Shown here: positions 36,201 through 43,211 of the stretch, piece after piece
How the letters are laid out: every line of letters begins with the position of its first letter
How positions within the stretch are numbered: position 1 is the first letter of the stretch
Assembly: GCA_019925795.1 (NCBI GenBank)
Contig: CM034307.1
Coordinates: forward strand, 496,001 to 560,000
Direction: 5' to 3'
Length of the DNA: 64,000 nt
Source: Dendrobium chrysotoxum
Taxonomy: Eukaryota; Streptophyta; Magnoliopsida; Asparagales; Orchidaceae
Notes under the pieces: generated by a model
What the model saw: only the letters and a program-made list of their open reading frames with translations
Databases searched by the model: none
What the model was told of the DNA's origin: nothing
Program-made: the position numbers and the translations under genes

Positions 36201-39200
36201 TTGGAGTTCTACAGGAGCATCAACTCAGGGTCAACCTAAAGAAATGCAGCTTCGCACAAACTAGTGTGGAGTACTTGAGACATGTGGTATCTCAGGAGGG
36301 AGTGACAGCAAATCCAGCCAAAATTGAAGCAATACAGAAGTGGCCTCTACCTAGGAACTTGAGAGAGCTGAGAGGTTTCCTATGATTGATGGGTTACTAC
36401 CGGAGGTTTGTGAAGGGGTACAACAATATAGCCTTGCCTTTGACAAAGCAGTTAAAGAAAGATAGCTTCTTGTGGGGAGAAGCGGCTACCAAGGCTTTCA
36501 AGAAACTTAAGAAGGCAATGACCACAGTACCCATTTTGGCTTTACCGGACTTCAGTCAGACTTTTGTGGTGGAGACAAATGCGTCTGGATATGAGTTGGG
36601 GGCAGTGCTGATGCAGAATCATAGACCCATAGCCTACATTAGTCAGGTGTTGTCAGCTAGAGCTAGACTGAAGTTTGTATATGAACGGGAATTGATGGCC
36701 ATCGTGTTGGCTATTCAGAAGTGGCGACCATACCTGTTGGGACGGCACTTCATTGTCAGGACAGATCAAAGGAGCTTGAAATATCTGTTGGAGCAGAGAA
36801 TGGTGACGGAGGAACATCATAGGTGGCTGTCTAAACTATTGGGATACGATTTCGAGATCTAGTACCAACCAAGGTTGGAGAATAAGGCGGTTGATGACTT
36901 ATCTAGGTGTGGGGGAGAGCTCCAGGAGATGAACATTTAAGTACCCCTGATGGTGGATTGGGGGGCTATTCAGGAAGAAAGTGTGCATGATGAAGAGTTG
37001 AAGAAGATTCGGATAGACCTGCTGAAGGATAGGAGCAGCCACCAAGGCAACGCCCTCGAGGGGGAGAGGCTGTTGTACCATGGGAGGTTTGTGATGCCAC
37101 GAACGTCTATCCATATTCCCCATCTATTGCAGAAGTTCCATGGAAGTGCAATTGGAGGTCATTCCGGAGTAGAGAAGACATACAAGAGACTTGCTACTGA
37201 ATTATACTGGACAGGAATACATAAGGATGTGCAGGAGATGGTGGTGAGATGTAAAGTGTGTCAGAGAAACAAGTATATGGCTATGGCTCCAGGTGGGTTA
37301 CTACAACCATTATTACTTCCAAACCGAGTATGGGAGGAAGTGTCTATGGATTTCATAAATGGCCTACCATGATCAAAGGAGTTCACAGTTATTATGGTGG
37401 TGGTTGATAGGCTGAGTAAGTATGCACATTTCATCTCCTTATGACACCCCTACACAACAGTGACAGTGGCAACAGCATTCATCAGGGAGGTGGTTAGACT
37501 ACATGGGATTCCAGAGTCAATAGTGTCTGATCGAGATAAAGTGTTCCTCAGCCAGTTTTGGATGGAGCTGTTCAGGTTATAGGGCACTATTCTCAAGAGA
37601 AGCACCACCTACCATCCTTAAACGGACGGGCAAACGGAGGTAGTAAGCTGGAGTTTGGAGACTTACTTGAGATGTTTTGCTTCTGAAACACTAAGGAGGG
37701 GGCAAAATGGTTAGCATAGGCCGAGTATTGATACAATACATCGTACCATTTTACTTCTCAGATGACCCCTTTCAAAGTGCTGTATGGAAGAGACCCCCCA
37801 CACTTGGTGCACTTTGGGAAAAGGAGCACACCAGTTTCCTCAGTAGAGCAGTACTTGGAGAAAAGGGATAAGGTGTTGGAAGAGTTGAAGAAGAATCTGT
37901 TGAGGGCACAACAATCATGAAGAAGCAGGAAGATACACATAGGAGAGACATACAGTTTGAAGTGGGGGAGAAAGTGTTCTTAAAATTGCGACCTTACATG
38001 CAAAGGACAATTGCCAACAGGAGGAACGAGAAATTGGCCCCAAGGTACTTCAGCCCCTACGAGATTCTGGACAAGATCGGAGCAGTGGCGTATCGTTTGA
38101 AGTTACCCTCATCCGCCACCATACACCCAGTCTTCCATGTGCCCCAGTTGAGGAGAGCTCTAAGGGAGCATGCAGTTAGTGTGAAGTTACCAGCTACACT
38201 GACAGAGGAGTTGGAAGTGATCTTAGAACCACTGGAGCTGAGAGGGATAAGATCAGATAAAGAGGGGAATAAAGAAGTGCTTATTAGATGTAGAGACCTG
38301 CTCAATTTCGATGCCACTTGGGAGCCCTATGAGAGGGTGAAAGATCAGTTCCCTTCATTTCACCTTGAGGACAATGTGAGTCTTTAGGAGGGGGGTAATG
38401 TTAGGCCGGCCTTAGGGCTAGCTGAACCAGTCCAACCTGGACCGGTTCTTTGCTACAGGAGGAGGGGGTGGAACCAAGGGGAAGAGAGCGAGAGGCCGGT
38501 TGGAGAGACGTGGCCCACAACTTAATTAAACGTTGCTTTGGGATGGAAAATTTGAATTAGGGGCTATTTAGGGTTTTTGTATTTGTCATCTTTGTTTTAA
38601 TTAGTTCCCTTAGGGAGGATTAGGGTTTTCATCTTGAATTGGAAGAGAGATTTAAGATATAGGGTTTGTTCTTTTGGGCTCTAGACTTTGATAAAGATTT
38701 GGAGAGTTGTTTCTTCCTCATGAATTGAAGAAACTTGTATCTTATATTATTTTTCTTGTTCGTGGATTGAATAGAAGAAGTTTCTTTGTGTTTTCTTTCC
38801 AATTTTCTGAAATTTCTGCTCCGTCTTGCTGATTTCTCTCTAAAATAAGCAGGATTTCTCGCTGCTTTCACCAATTACTGTTAGGTTTGCTTGCGAACTC
38901 AAATATTTCCCTTAGGGTTACTTGCGAACTCAAGTATTTCCTATCATTGTGACATAGACTATCTAAGTCTAAATTGGAGATCGTGTTCTAGCATGCTGAT
39001 TGATTATTTGATGATGCACTTGAGCTAGAGTTTAGACTAGAGATTTTTCTAGAGAATATTATTGCACCTGAGTTTAAGGAACCTCCAATCACCATTATTA
39101 TTTGCCAAACCCTACATATGGTGATATAGGTTCCTATATCATGGCCAACTCCCTTATAAGTTGAACCCGTTACAACTACTACAATTTGATTGCCATCCAA

Positions 39201-42200
39201 AGTTATCATAGTGTCAAGCTTATGCTATCATTGCTGCCATTGTCATGGAACTATTGAACTTTTGGGATTTGTTATGAGGAAAATGTATGAAACATCGAAA
39301 CGTCTTTCATCTAAAAGCTCCTTATTTATTTTCTATGTACATAATGTACATATGCATAGTCAAATAATGTTTACAAAGCAGTTCTACCACCTCCTCCATC
39401 ATGGTCATCAAGAGAACATTTTTTTGATCCCAGAGAACTTAATGCAACACAAGAAATTAGGTTTAGAATTTCTTTTAAGTATTTCATTTAAACTATAATT
39501 TTTTGGATTATTTTAATTGAAATTAGGTTTAATTATCTATTTGGTTTGAACTTTGAATTATGTATGATTAAATGAGATTATATTTGAATTCAATTTGATT
39601 TGATCTTATCATACAAATCATACTTAACAATATATTTATAACTCGTACTCAAATCAATTAATGAAGAAATTAAGATTGAATCTTCCTCTCTTATCCTCTA
39701 TCATTTGTCTCACTTGTCTTACTCAATCGACTTTCTCACTCTTAACACATGTTTCACTTGCTCTCTATTATCGTCTGCATCACCTATTGCAACATATGCT
39801 TGCGTTGAAGACATTGACGCATCATGGCTTGTGATACAACTTTTGCTTGTGTTGTAGATGGCACCGCATCAAAACCTACAATATAGCAAGATCCACATCA
39901 TACCAAGACTTGCGTTGTAGCCAAAGCTACAACACAGGTCCACAATCATCTCCATCAAGATCTTCATGAACCTACACTATCACCAATAAAACAGGCACTT
40001 TAACAAGCCCTGCATTGCAATTCTTAAGATTAATATTGCAACTCCAAATACATCATTGCACACTTTTTCAACATCTATAACCAACAAGCATGAGGACCTA
40101 CTTTGGTGTTGTTGGTGTGGCTTATTGTATTGAAGTTCCTCCAATTACTTAAAGGTGGCCATAATTTAACTTATTTTATACAAATATTAAAAGCTTCGCA
40201 ACTAGGTTAGTTCCCAATTACTCATGAAAAACTAGTATTCTCGTCTCAACTCTACTTAAATGTTTGTGTTTATAAGATTGAAAAAAGCCAAGGGTTTTTT
40301 TGATTGTAAGTATTAAAAATCATACATGATCATAATGTAGTACAAATTAAATACATTGCATTTTGATTTCTTAAGATTATTTGGTTATTGTGAAATGAAT
40401 CCACGAAATCATTTTTGTTTGGTTGGCTATAAAATGAAATACACATTATGATTTACACCTAGAGCATGATAAAGATGGTAGCCCACATATGGCGCAATTA
40501 GTGGGCTAAAGATGGCACAAATGGTATTGCTGATGTTGACATGAAGACGGTGGTGTGGAGTCTTGAATTAGCGATCAAGATCAGGTTCTACGAATAGGGA
40601 CGATGGTGCAGGCTCATCGATTTGGGGCATGGCAACACGATATAGGATCACCAACAACATTGACTATTAAGGACAACACAAACTTCAATTAGAAATTTGC
40701 ATGATTTGGGCGAACTTTGAATTTTTCAAAAATTGTCATTTTAATTAAAAATTTATTAAAAACACTTGAAAATTTTGACTTTTATGCCCCATAATATATA
40801 TATATATATGTTCACTAATTCATTTCTTGGGGAAATATACCCAAATTTTTTGCTCAAATCAAAATACCCATATTTTTTTACTATGGATTACTTTTTTACG
40901 TACGTCACGACTAAAATTAATTCAAACAAGGGTAGAACAAGCTTCAATCAAGGTTGAGACTATATGTGAGAAAATCCCTATCCATACTTGAATATTATTC
41001 AAACCATGTTTGAACCATGTGTTCTAATTCAAATAAGTGTTGTAAATGGTTTGAATAAAGTTCATATGACGTTCGAACAAAATTCCATTGAATTAAATAA
41101 TAAGGTATAATACAGTAAAGTGCAATCATAATAGCTATAATATAGCAGATTATAAGGCAAACAAAACAGTGTACATAATCAAAATGAGAAGCATTACATT
41201 AAATGAAAGTAGTTGCAATGTTCTTGTGGTAAAAAAAGTTGACTATAATTATAATAGCTATAACATAACACATAAAAATTTTGATATAACTAAATACAAT
41301 CACAATATCTATAACACAGTATTATTGTATTGACCCTCCTATGTCTTAGTTGAGTGTTCTAGCACTAAAATAGCTAAATTTGACTATAACTATATCACTA
41401 TAAAGTGCTTAAATCTGACTACATTTAATCAAACAAAAACAGATGAATTTTTAATTTGTAATTACGAATTCAAACAACCAAGTTGAAAATCAAAGGAATA
41501 ATCAAAATTACTAAAAAAAGATTATCTAATAACATTGTCTAATTAAAAGGCCCACATTTACATTGATATTCAACACATTCAATTATTTAGTAGTACAAAA
41601 TTCAACAAAGATAAATATTGTTTCCTTGTTTATAATATTCAACAAAATAATGTCATTAACAGCAAATGGCTTAAATTTCCAAAAAAATTTCTCTAATGCC
41701 CTCGGCTCTATATGTGAACAAAGCAGTATAATGCCTCTCTACATATATAATTAAAATAAACATTTGCATGCATAGCAAGACAACTAAAATGAGTCTATCT
41801 CAAAAGAGACAAGGAGTACAAAAATAATAAATTCTAACATTGATTGATTATTAATCAAATCTTGACCAACCTTGTTAGAAATTATTTGAACGATGTTCAA
41901 GCATTGATCAAAATGTGTTCAGATCTTGATCGAAATATTTTTTCAAGTTATGATAGAACCTTCTATGACGATTGTTCGAACCTTGTTTGGAAATATAAAC
42001 AAGATTCAAATAAATTTCAAACAATGTTTAATCATGACCTAAATATATTTCGATCAAGGTCAAAACAAGATTTGATCAATGTTCGATGTTGGTAATTTGA
42101 TGCCTAATGCCCTTCTAGATTTATGGTTCCGCATCCAAATGTATAACATTATCAGAGATAGTAACCATGTCATATGTATAACATCACTAACATTCAATAG

Positions 42201-43211
42201 GTATCCAAAGATGAAAAAGTTGTCTTGAAACTTGGCTGCAAAACTATTACTCACAAGCGACAATCGTCGAACTTAAAGAAGGCATTGAGAATAAGAAGGG
42301 TCAAGCAACTACTTTCTCAAAAGGTTGTTTATATAAGAATCAAGCATCTATTTAAATTCCAAGGGTATTTTGGTCCGAATAGAACTTTCTGACATATTTT
42401 TCAAGAAGTAAAATAGTGAGCATATTTATCTAATTTTAGGCATTATAGGGGCATATAACGTCAAATTTCCTAAATACTTAGCATTTGTTTTACTTCAAAT
42501 CAAACACTTGAAAAATCAAAATTCATACATTTAGTACACAAAAACAATTAGACCCTAAGGCAATCGAGATCGATAATCACTCTCCCAACTTAATTTCTCA
42601 CACACAACAACACTCAGTAGCACAGGATGACCTACCAAGATTTCTTTCTTTATTATGAGAAAAATTATACATAAAAACATATAAATACAAACAAATAATA
42701 AGAAACAATATGCTGACGTTATATAAATATATTGAAAATAGAAAACATGACAGTAAATAAAATATAATTACAATAAAATCAAATAAGTACATGAATCGGC
42801 ATACCGAATTTGTACATGCAGGCCCAAAAACATGGTCGAAACAGTATCTTTTCTCTTTAGTTCTGTTCTGAATTCTGTCAAGGTAATCCTTGGACAAGTC
42901 CGGATCCAAAACAACTACATTCTGCCACAAGTAAAAGAAGAACCAATCAACACATTCCATTTGAAACTGCATAAAAACAGTGAAATTTTTCGACAGTAAA
43001 GTGCTCATCCCACCTTATCATCAGTAACTTGAATAATATTCCTATTTCTGCGTCGTTCTGCTTCCGTCAATGGCCTGCATTTGACAGCCACCTAAAACCA
43101 ACAAAAACCATCAGCCAAAAAGCTCCCAACCTCAACATCCTACATAAAAATCCAAGAACTAACCAGCAAGGTTGCAGTTTTCTTCGAAGCAGGAGCTCTA
43201 ATACTCGGCAT
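6038..43211 (-). CDS. KIN8B: Kinesin-8 motor protein, KIN-8B type (N-terminal 454 codons, 12 exons; 3' end outside window)
   Basis: Plus-end-directed microtubule motor of the kinesin-8 family, expected in the cytoplasm or flagellum/spindle depending on lineage. Coding exons, all bounded by GT..AG and joining in one frame: 43164-43211, 43014-43091, 42805-42921, 33419-33504, 26787-26931, 26547-26642, 8153-8244, 7697-7798, 7465-7611, 7236-7386, 6350-6412, 6038-6274. The motor domain is complete: P-loop GSTGSGKT (residues 106-113, split by an intron), switch I SSRSH (219-223), switch II DLAGSE (251-256, split by an intron) and YVPYRNSKLTRIL. A neck and coiled coil (365-454) with the kinesin-8 signature ELQHLDDAI follows. 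The best remembered match is Arabidopsis kinesin-8B, about 800 aa long, so roughly 350 C-terminal residues lie beyond the left edge. The start ATG opens with MPSIRAPAS, typical of this subfamily. The very large introns are filled with transposons, yet every exon is intact. Confidence 0.95.
6350..6412 (-). CDS. KIN8B: KIN-8B exon 11 (residues 355-375, neck)
   Basis: Encodes KNIGIIDLHVADYQKMIDNL then Q, matching the kinesin-8B neck. Acceptor TTTCAG, donor GTAATA. Only 63 bp. Confidence 0.92.
7236..7386 (-). CDS. KIN8B: KIN-8B exon 10 (residues 304-354)
   Basis: Encodes KLTRILKDGLSGNSQTVMIA, TISPADDQYHHTVNTLKYAD and RAKEIKTH, the end of the motor domain. I placed the donor at GTAATA because it joins the next exon as ..KTHVH-KNIGII.. 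in phase 0. Confidence 0.94.
7465..7611 (-). CDS. KIN8B: KIN-8B exon 9 (residues 255-304)
   Basis: Encodes ERASETNSGGQKLRDGANIN, the NRSLLALANCINALGK helix alpha-4 region and YVPYRN. The final Ser codon is split over a 78-bp intron. Confidence 0.96.
7697..7798 (-). CDS. KIN8B: KIN-8B exon 8 (residues 221-255, switch II)
   Basis: Encodes SHAVLEINVKRKQ and LRGKLALVDLAG. The Ser of DLAGSE is split over the following 85-bp intron. Confidence 0.95.
8153..8244 (-). CDS. KIN8B: KIN-8B exon 7 (residues 191-221, switch I)
   Basis: Encodes VQSADRILELLNLGNSRRK then NATSS with two bases of Arg. It joins the next exon to complete switch I SSRSH. Acceptor CCTCAG, donor GTAAGC. Confidence 0.94.
8769..9700 (+). 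repeat. Six-unit degenerate tandem array, about 160-184 bp period
   Basis: The core GATCTCCGATTGACGAACGG..TTCGCC..GCGTCCGGAAC recurs six times. Core starts are near 8769, 8942, 9110, 9278, 9462 and 9622; spacings 168 and 168 in the middle, 160-184 elsewhere. CpG-rich unlike its surroundings. Satellite-like unit length, inside intron 6 of KIN-8B. No coding potential. Confidence 0.85.
9701..10569. other. Intron 6 sequence, no gene recognised
   Basis: AT-rich to 9900, then CT-rich with no recognisable protein. The imperfect repeat CAGATATTCTGCT appears near 9939 and 9972. It may belong to the element that carries the SHMT fragment. Confidence 0.4.
10570..11757 (+). other. Chimeric block of gene-like fragments around the SHMT piece
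   Basis: Upstream (10570-10675) an open frame in phase with SHMT reads ELYKTEPSPTPRS and ISQEEIIRQRRNKEE. Downstream, 11031-11560 holds KDRIPSTPCRKSII, an acidic Lys/Glu-rich stretch with in-frame stops, and RRLEDVVKKLDKISADVDNF in another frame. The composition looks like former exons of more than one gene, but I do not recognise the non-SHMT parts. Confidence 0.5.
10676..11033 (+). pseudogene. Truncated, frameshifted fragment of mitochondrial serine hydroxymethyltransferase
   Basis: Reads MAMVTALRRLSFS, a presequence-like start, then SSLPSEA, PKQLNTSLEVVDPEVADIIE and ELEKNRQWKGLELLPLEYF, followed after a small deletion and frame change by GYPGVRYC and GNEYIDM. This is the N-terminus of plant mitochondrial SHMT (glycine/serine interconversion), about the first 110 residues. 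The rest of the enzyme, including the PLP lysine, is absent and replaced by unrelated sequence. Opposite strand to KIN-8B, within its intron 6. Probably a captured or retroposed gene piece. Confidence 0.85.
11740..12045. repeat. AT-rich simple repeats followed by a 110-bp purine tract
   Basis: 11740-11930 consists of TAATTATAATTATT-type repeats with an (AT) run at 11797-11818. 11931-12045 is almost only A and G on the plus strand, including an A20 run. Confidence 0.85.
12087..12400. repeat. 110-bp tandem repeat with CACGTAGCG hairpins
   Basis: The segment AAACCCCCTACGCGCTCACG TAGCGTAG is repeated with a 110-bp spacing (12098 and 12208). Two weaker copies contain CGCTCATGTAGCG (near 12288) and CGATCATGTAGCGGG (near 12378). 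Each good copy can fold: CTACGC pairs with GCGTAG around a 9-nt loop. Very GC-rich. Confidence 0.8.
12401..14040. other. Intron 6 sequence, no gene recognised
   Basis: 1.6 kb without a protein I recognise; the open frames here are short. Short words such as GAACTTGAAC and AAGACTTGGA recur between 12540 and 12780. Possibly the internal region of a non-autonomous element that includes the flanking arrays. Confidence 0.4.
14077..14403. repeat. Five-unit tandem array, 72- and 61-bp units
   Basis: GGATCTGCAACCTTCGTACA recurs at 14077, 14149, 14221, 14282 and 14343. Spacings are 72, 72, 61 and 61 bp, so there are two unit types in blocks. Long open frames across it exist only because the 72-bp unit is a multiple of three. 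Confidence 0.9.
14530..16010 (+). repeat. Unclassified dispersed repeat, copy A
   Basis: About 1.4 kb that recurs in inverted orientation at about 30400-31692, with roughly 80-85% identity where I compared. Shared landmarks include GAGCCCGATCCT, TTAGGCCTTCAAGGCCTA, CCGTCATCCCGGG, GGGGCTTGCGCCTATAG and GGGTAGTGTCTTATCTAC. 14830-15000 is a CCAAAATCCC-type low-complexity stretch missing from copy B. No ORF of known type. Termini not certain. Confidence 0.75.
16011..17672. other. Intron 6 sequence, no gene recognised
   Basis: 1.66 kb with no recognisable protein, RNA gene or element boundary. Short open frames on both strands look random. Confidence 0.4.
17673..17918 (+). repeat. Cassandra-like LTR (a) with 5S-like block
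   Basis: 246 bp, TG..CA ends. 17776-17840 resembles the 3' half of plant 5S rRNA: GGTTAAGCGTGCTTG (box A-like) and GGGATGGGTGACATCC (box C-like). Confidence 0.78.
17922..17933 (+). other. Cassandra-like primer binding site
   Basis: TGGTATCAGAGC three bases after the LTR end, complementary to initiator tRNA-Met. Confidence 0.88.
18098..18660 (+). repeat. Gypsy-1 5' LTR
   Basis: 563 bp, TGTTACGCCGG..TTTCCTATCA. Holds two inverted repeats: CTCTAGACAA/TTGTCTAGAG (18378-18399) and TAATCTTC/GAAGATTA (18412-18437). Near the 3' end CTTGCGAACTCAAGTATT is present twice. Confidence 0.97.
18412..18437 (+). promoter_or_regulatory. Conserved LTR stem-loop
   Basis: 8-bp stem TAATCTTC/GAAGATTA with loop CTCTCGAATT. 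The same structure with compensatory changes is in the related LTRs at 38709-38734, 56050-56075 and 48415-48440 (minus). The second copy in this element is at 23800-23825. Confidence 0.75.
18664..18675 (+). other. Gypsy-1 primer binding site
   Basis: TGGTATCAGAGC, initiator tRNA-Met type, three bases after the 5' LTR. Confidence 0.93.
18768..23621 (+). CDS. Gypsy-1 gag-pol polyprotein, 1617 aa, with chromodomain
   Basis: Single open frame. ATG at 18768 (MAGKKVEVLEGEIGQLK) is preferred because it is the first downstream of the PBS; the frame is also open into the 5' LTR. Order: Gag with a coiled N-terminus and capsid region (about 220-330), zinc knuckle CFRCDEKYMPGHRC (from 399), aspartic protease DSGATHNF (D481), RT with FFDDILVYS (D820, D821), RNase H ETDASG (D966), integrase HHCC (H1153 to C1190 region) and DDE core D1223, D1283, E1319. 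A C-terminal chromodomain follows (about 1508-1565: WEPYERVKHQFPDFHLED). The order RT-RH-IN plus chromodomain defines a chromovirus. Unusually, the frame crosses the polypurine tract and its last 45 codons lie in the 3' LTR; the older relative at 38 kb has a TAG before its LTR. Confidence 0.95.
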   Translation: MAGKKVEVLEGEIGQLKSDLEGKFFDFQNQITSNNERLEGKFTVVEEMLKKLMEMKTNPATSEVRETIDGHGIGGNPNPSRGRKNPEVEILEGEDDMPPLEPLSREEMSQGYERRGADFVGRREEIHRRGADFEGRRGEYEEGFGYNRRRDDRDTWGAPPIRGAGGYGGYRGYGGDPKVRKLKMPIFEGEDGHGWIYKVERYFAVNGLTEEEKLTAAGLCLEGKALAWYQWRDMRRPIRSWREFKDCLLERFRTSRGGDFYEQFFALTQEGTVAEFRDRFEYLASRLDRLSETVLEGNFMKGLKPEIRAAVRVMRPHDLGEAMELAQLVEDQKHLERGARGSSSGGSYRMTTTFLAPKGAAPGGSRDVPREKSGGGGPGGNFKKLTEKEVQEKRAKGLCFRCDEKYMPGHRCKDRTLQVLTVCDDEETEEGGESGIVDEDEEKLHLDLAEVSLNSVVGFTTNHTMKVKGEIEDRAVVVLIDSGATHNFISTQVVDKLGVRLVDTGSYGVMMGTGKVEKGQGICRGVLLTIQGIQVREDFLPLELGSTDIILGMKWLQTLGDTKVNWGALTMELTVDGKKVVIKGDAGLSKSMVSLKTMVRDIQSAGGGYLVELHSLEGARLEEGGDIPLSVQPLIQQFHEVFQSPQGLPPQREQEHAIILREGVSPISVRPYRYPQFQKDEIEKLIKEMLEASIIRPSVSPFSSPVLLVKKKDGSWRFCVDYRALNKETVPDKFPIPVIDELLDELSGTVIFSKIDLKSGYHQIRMKKEDVPKTAFRTHEGHYEFLVMPFGLTNAPATFQALMNKVFKPYLRRFVLVFFDDILVYSRTEEEHWEHLKKVLEVLQAHQLRANLKKCCFAQASVEYLGHVVSKEGVAADQSKIEAMLKWPVPRNLKELRGFLGLTGYYRRFVKGYSTIAWPLTEQLKKDGFLWGEAATAAFESLKKAMTTVPVLALPDFTQTFIVETDASGYGLGAVLMQSRRPIAYFSQVLTARARLKSVYERELMAIVLAIQKWRPYLLGRHFIVRTDQRSLKYLLEQRMVTEEHQRWLSKLLGYDFEIQYRPGVENKAADALSRCMGELQTVTLSVPLMLDWEAIREESARDEALGKIRTGLLKEEGSHPGYSLEGNKLLYQGRFVMPRTSIHIPNLLQEFHGSSVGGHSDVQKTYRRLAAELYWKGMRKDVEEMVARCDICQRNKYMAMSPGGLLQPLALPGRVWEEISMDFIDGLPRSEGFTVILVVVDRLSKYAHFIPLRHPYTAVTVASVFIREVVRLHGVPEAIVSDRDKVFLSHFWRELFRLQGTVLKRSTAYHPQTDGQTEVVNRSLETYLRCFVSETPKLWAKWLSWAEYWYNTSFHSASQMTPFKVLYGRDPPHLVHFGSGSTPVSSVEEYLEERDRVLEELKRHLLRAQQIMKKQADGHRKDIQFKVGERVFLKLRPYRQKTVANRRNEKLAPRYFGPYEVLEKIGAVAYRLKLPPTATIHPVFHVSQLRKAIGEYWANPELPPTLTEDLEVVLEPLELMGVRHREEGTKEVLIKWKNLPDYEATWEPYERVKHQFPDFHLEDKVILWEGGIVTPVPNEPAQAPPAQRGPVRFTYRRRTGSASSPCSAQTSGVPPT
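23471..23485 (+). other. Gypsy-1 polypurine tract
   Basis: TTGGGAGGGCGGTAT immediately 5' of the 3' LTR; it is also coding. Confidence 0.8.
23486..24048 (+). repeat. Gypsy-1 3' LTR
   Basis: 563 bp, no difference from the 5' LTR seen on reading through both. The gag-pol frame runs into its first 136 bp. Confidence 0.97.
24738..24963 (+). repeat. Cassandra-like LTR (c) with 5S-like block
   Basis: Starts TGTGAAATCC after a purine tract GTGAGGGAGGT. Carries CAGTTAAGTGTGCTC and AGGATGGGTGACCTCC (24816-24880), closer to real 5S rRNA than LTR (a). The 3' end is not exact. Confidence 0.75.
24964..26546. other. KIN-8B intron 6, 5' part, no gene recognised
   Basis: 1.58 kb of AT-rich intron DNA between the Cassandra nest and exon 6. 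Only short, low-complexity open frames. Confidence 0.5.
26547..26642 (-). CDS. KIN8B: KIN-8B exon 6 (residues 159-190)
   Basis: Encodes VIYDLLEKSSGHLELREDP and GIVVAGLRSIK. Separated from exon 5 by only 144 bp but from exon 7 by 18.3 kb of nested transposons. Confidence 0.95.
26787..26931 (-). CDS. KIN8B: KIN-8B exon 5 (residues 110-158, second half of P-loop)
   Basis: Starts (S)GKTYTMVGTQNDPGLM and ends SYLEVYNE, the conserved kinesin EVYNE motif. Acceptor TTATCAG, donor GTGTGC. Confidence 0.95.
26932..27613. other. KIN-8B intron 4 sequence next to exon 5
   Basis: AT-rich intron, nothing recognised. Confidence 0.5.
27621..28354 (-). mobile_element. 5'-truncated RTE-type LINE copy
   Basis: About 735 bp matching the 3' end of the full-length LINE at 50393-53556 with only scattered differences. 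Protein remnants: KWRNASGLLCDRKVPLKLKG, YGAECWPLKEKH and KKDRGRPKKTWLEN, the C-terminal end of the LINE RT ORF. Tail (GTT)n on the minus strand. Flanked by AAGGATA (27614-27620, 28351-28357), the right copy overlapping a 4-bp match in the element. Lies in KIN-8B intron 4, on the same strand. Confidence 0.92.
28355..30399. other. Intron 4 sequence, no gene recognised
   Basis: 2 kb. Overlapping minus-strand frames at 28388-28664 contain VLRDYYLRLEDHVEVLDIKR and could be an old retrotransposon piece, but I cannot assign a family. The remainder is AT-rich and featureless. Confidence 0.4.
30400..31692 (-). repeat. Unclassified dispersed repeat, copy B (inverted relative to copy A)
   Basis: Reverse complement matches 14530-16010 collinearly, with the same landmarks. 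It differs by a run of 23 G (30801-30823) where copy A has only a short G run. Beyond the homologous part, ATCAAACATGTAC (31680) and GTACATGTTTGAT (31807) form an inverted repeat. Confidence 0.75.
30801..30823 (+). repeat. Run of 23 G
   Basis: Uninterrupted guanines. The matching place in copy A reads ATGGTGGGGGAATGG, so this is a recent expansion or a sequencing/assembly artefact. Confidence 0.9.
31830..32660. other. GC-rich block of unknown origin and following spacer
   Basis: 31860-32480 is markedly richer in G and C than its surroundings and purine-rich on the plus strand (repeated GAGGGAG-like words). Open frames there (31909-32232 plus, 32193-32513 minus) show no known protein. Possibly the leader or LTR of an unrecognised retrotransposon. 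Confidence 0.4.
32665..33360 (+). pseudogene. Copia integrase-to-RT linker fragment
   Basis: Contains APRTP followed by a stop and NGVVERKK, the NTACY-like NTTCYVMNRIYFRP, KIPYELLFGENLR, then the open stretch 33036-33389 with VEESVHIIYGD, TRSHNRD and NHSAFLYEIEHKNVHETLKD. These are the C-terminal integrase region and the start of RT of a plant copia element. Several stops. Ends 60 bp before KIN-8B exon 4. Confidence 0.85.
33419..33504 (-). CDS. KIN8B: KIN-8B exon 4 (residues 82-110, first half of P-loop)
   Basis: Encodes DVYKGVRSTIAGVIQGLNA..FAYGSTG and the first two bases of the next Ser codon. The P-loop GSTG|SGKT is therefore split across a 6.5-kb intron. An island of 86 bp between two transposon-filled introns. 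Confidence 0.94.
33505..33889. other. KIN-8B intron 3 sequence next to exon 4
   Basis: AT-rich intron, nothing recognised. Confidence 0.5.
33895..38387 (+). pseudogene. Gypsy-2 gag-pol remnant
   Basis: Open pieces: 33895-34221 and 34449-34844 (Gag), 34995-35354 (protease, DSGTTHNFIS), 35358-36044 (RT, first part), 36038-36385 (RT, FFDDILVCS), 36386-36862 (RNase H; catalytic ETDASG has become ETNASG), 36950-37372 (integrase zinc domain), 37917-38387 (integrase C-terminus and chromodomain WEPYERVKDQFPSFHLED). In-frame stops interrupt it, for example TAG at 34936-34938 after the zinc knuckle. The chromodomain frame stops at a TAG just before the LTR. It cannot make a working polyprotein. Confidence 0.93.
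38399..38946 (+). repeat. Gypsy-2 3' LTR
   Basis: 548 bp, TGTTAGGCCGG..TTTCCTATCA. The U3 differs strongly from Gypsy-1 but GGGCTCTAGAC, the stem-loop (38709-38734, GTTTCTTC/GAAGAAAC) and the duplicated CTTGCGAACTCAA are kept. Confidence 0.9.
38947..42804. other. KIN-8B intron 3, 5' part, no gene recognised
   Basis: 3.9 kb of AT-rich intron. Two stretches (40935-41095 and 41865-42095) are rich in the words GTTCGAAC, TTGATCAA and GTTCAAAC in both orientations. 39790-40040 repeats TTGCGTTG/TTGCATTG-type words. No protein or element termini that I can define. Confidence 0.45.
42805..42921 (-). CDS. KIN8B: KIN-8B exon 3 (residues 43-81)
   Basis: Encodes NVVVLDPDLSKDYLDRI and RYCFDHVFGP, a conserved kinesin-8 block before the P-loop. 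The donor GTATGC opens the 9.3-kb intron 3. Confidence 0.94.
43014..43091 (-). CDS. KIN8B: KIN-8B exon 2 (residues 17-42)
   Basis: Begins VAVKCRPLTEAERRR, the first beta strand of the kinesin motor. Acceptor TTTTAG, donor GTGGGA, phase 0 on both sides. Confidence 0.93.
43164..43211 (-). CDS. KIN8B: KIN-8B exon 1 (start codon, residues 1-16)
   Basis: The ATG at 43211 opens MPSIRAPASKKTATLL. The donor GTTAGT follows directly and the 72-bp intron 1 leads to exon 2 in phase 0. Confidence 0.9.

Larger units (their letters stand above)
33890..38946 (+). mobile_element. Decayed Ty3/gypsy chromovirus, 5'-truncated (Gypsy-2)
   Basis: Collinear with Gypsy-1 from its Gag codon about 70 to the 3' LTR, roughly 80% identical. 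The 5' LTR, PBS and start of gag are missing; homology begins abruptly at 33890 (CGGCCATGG). Many stops and frameshifts split gag-pol. The 3' LTR is 38399-38946. In KIN-8B intron 3, antisense. Confidence 0.93.
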
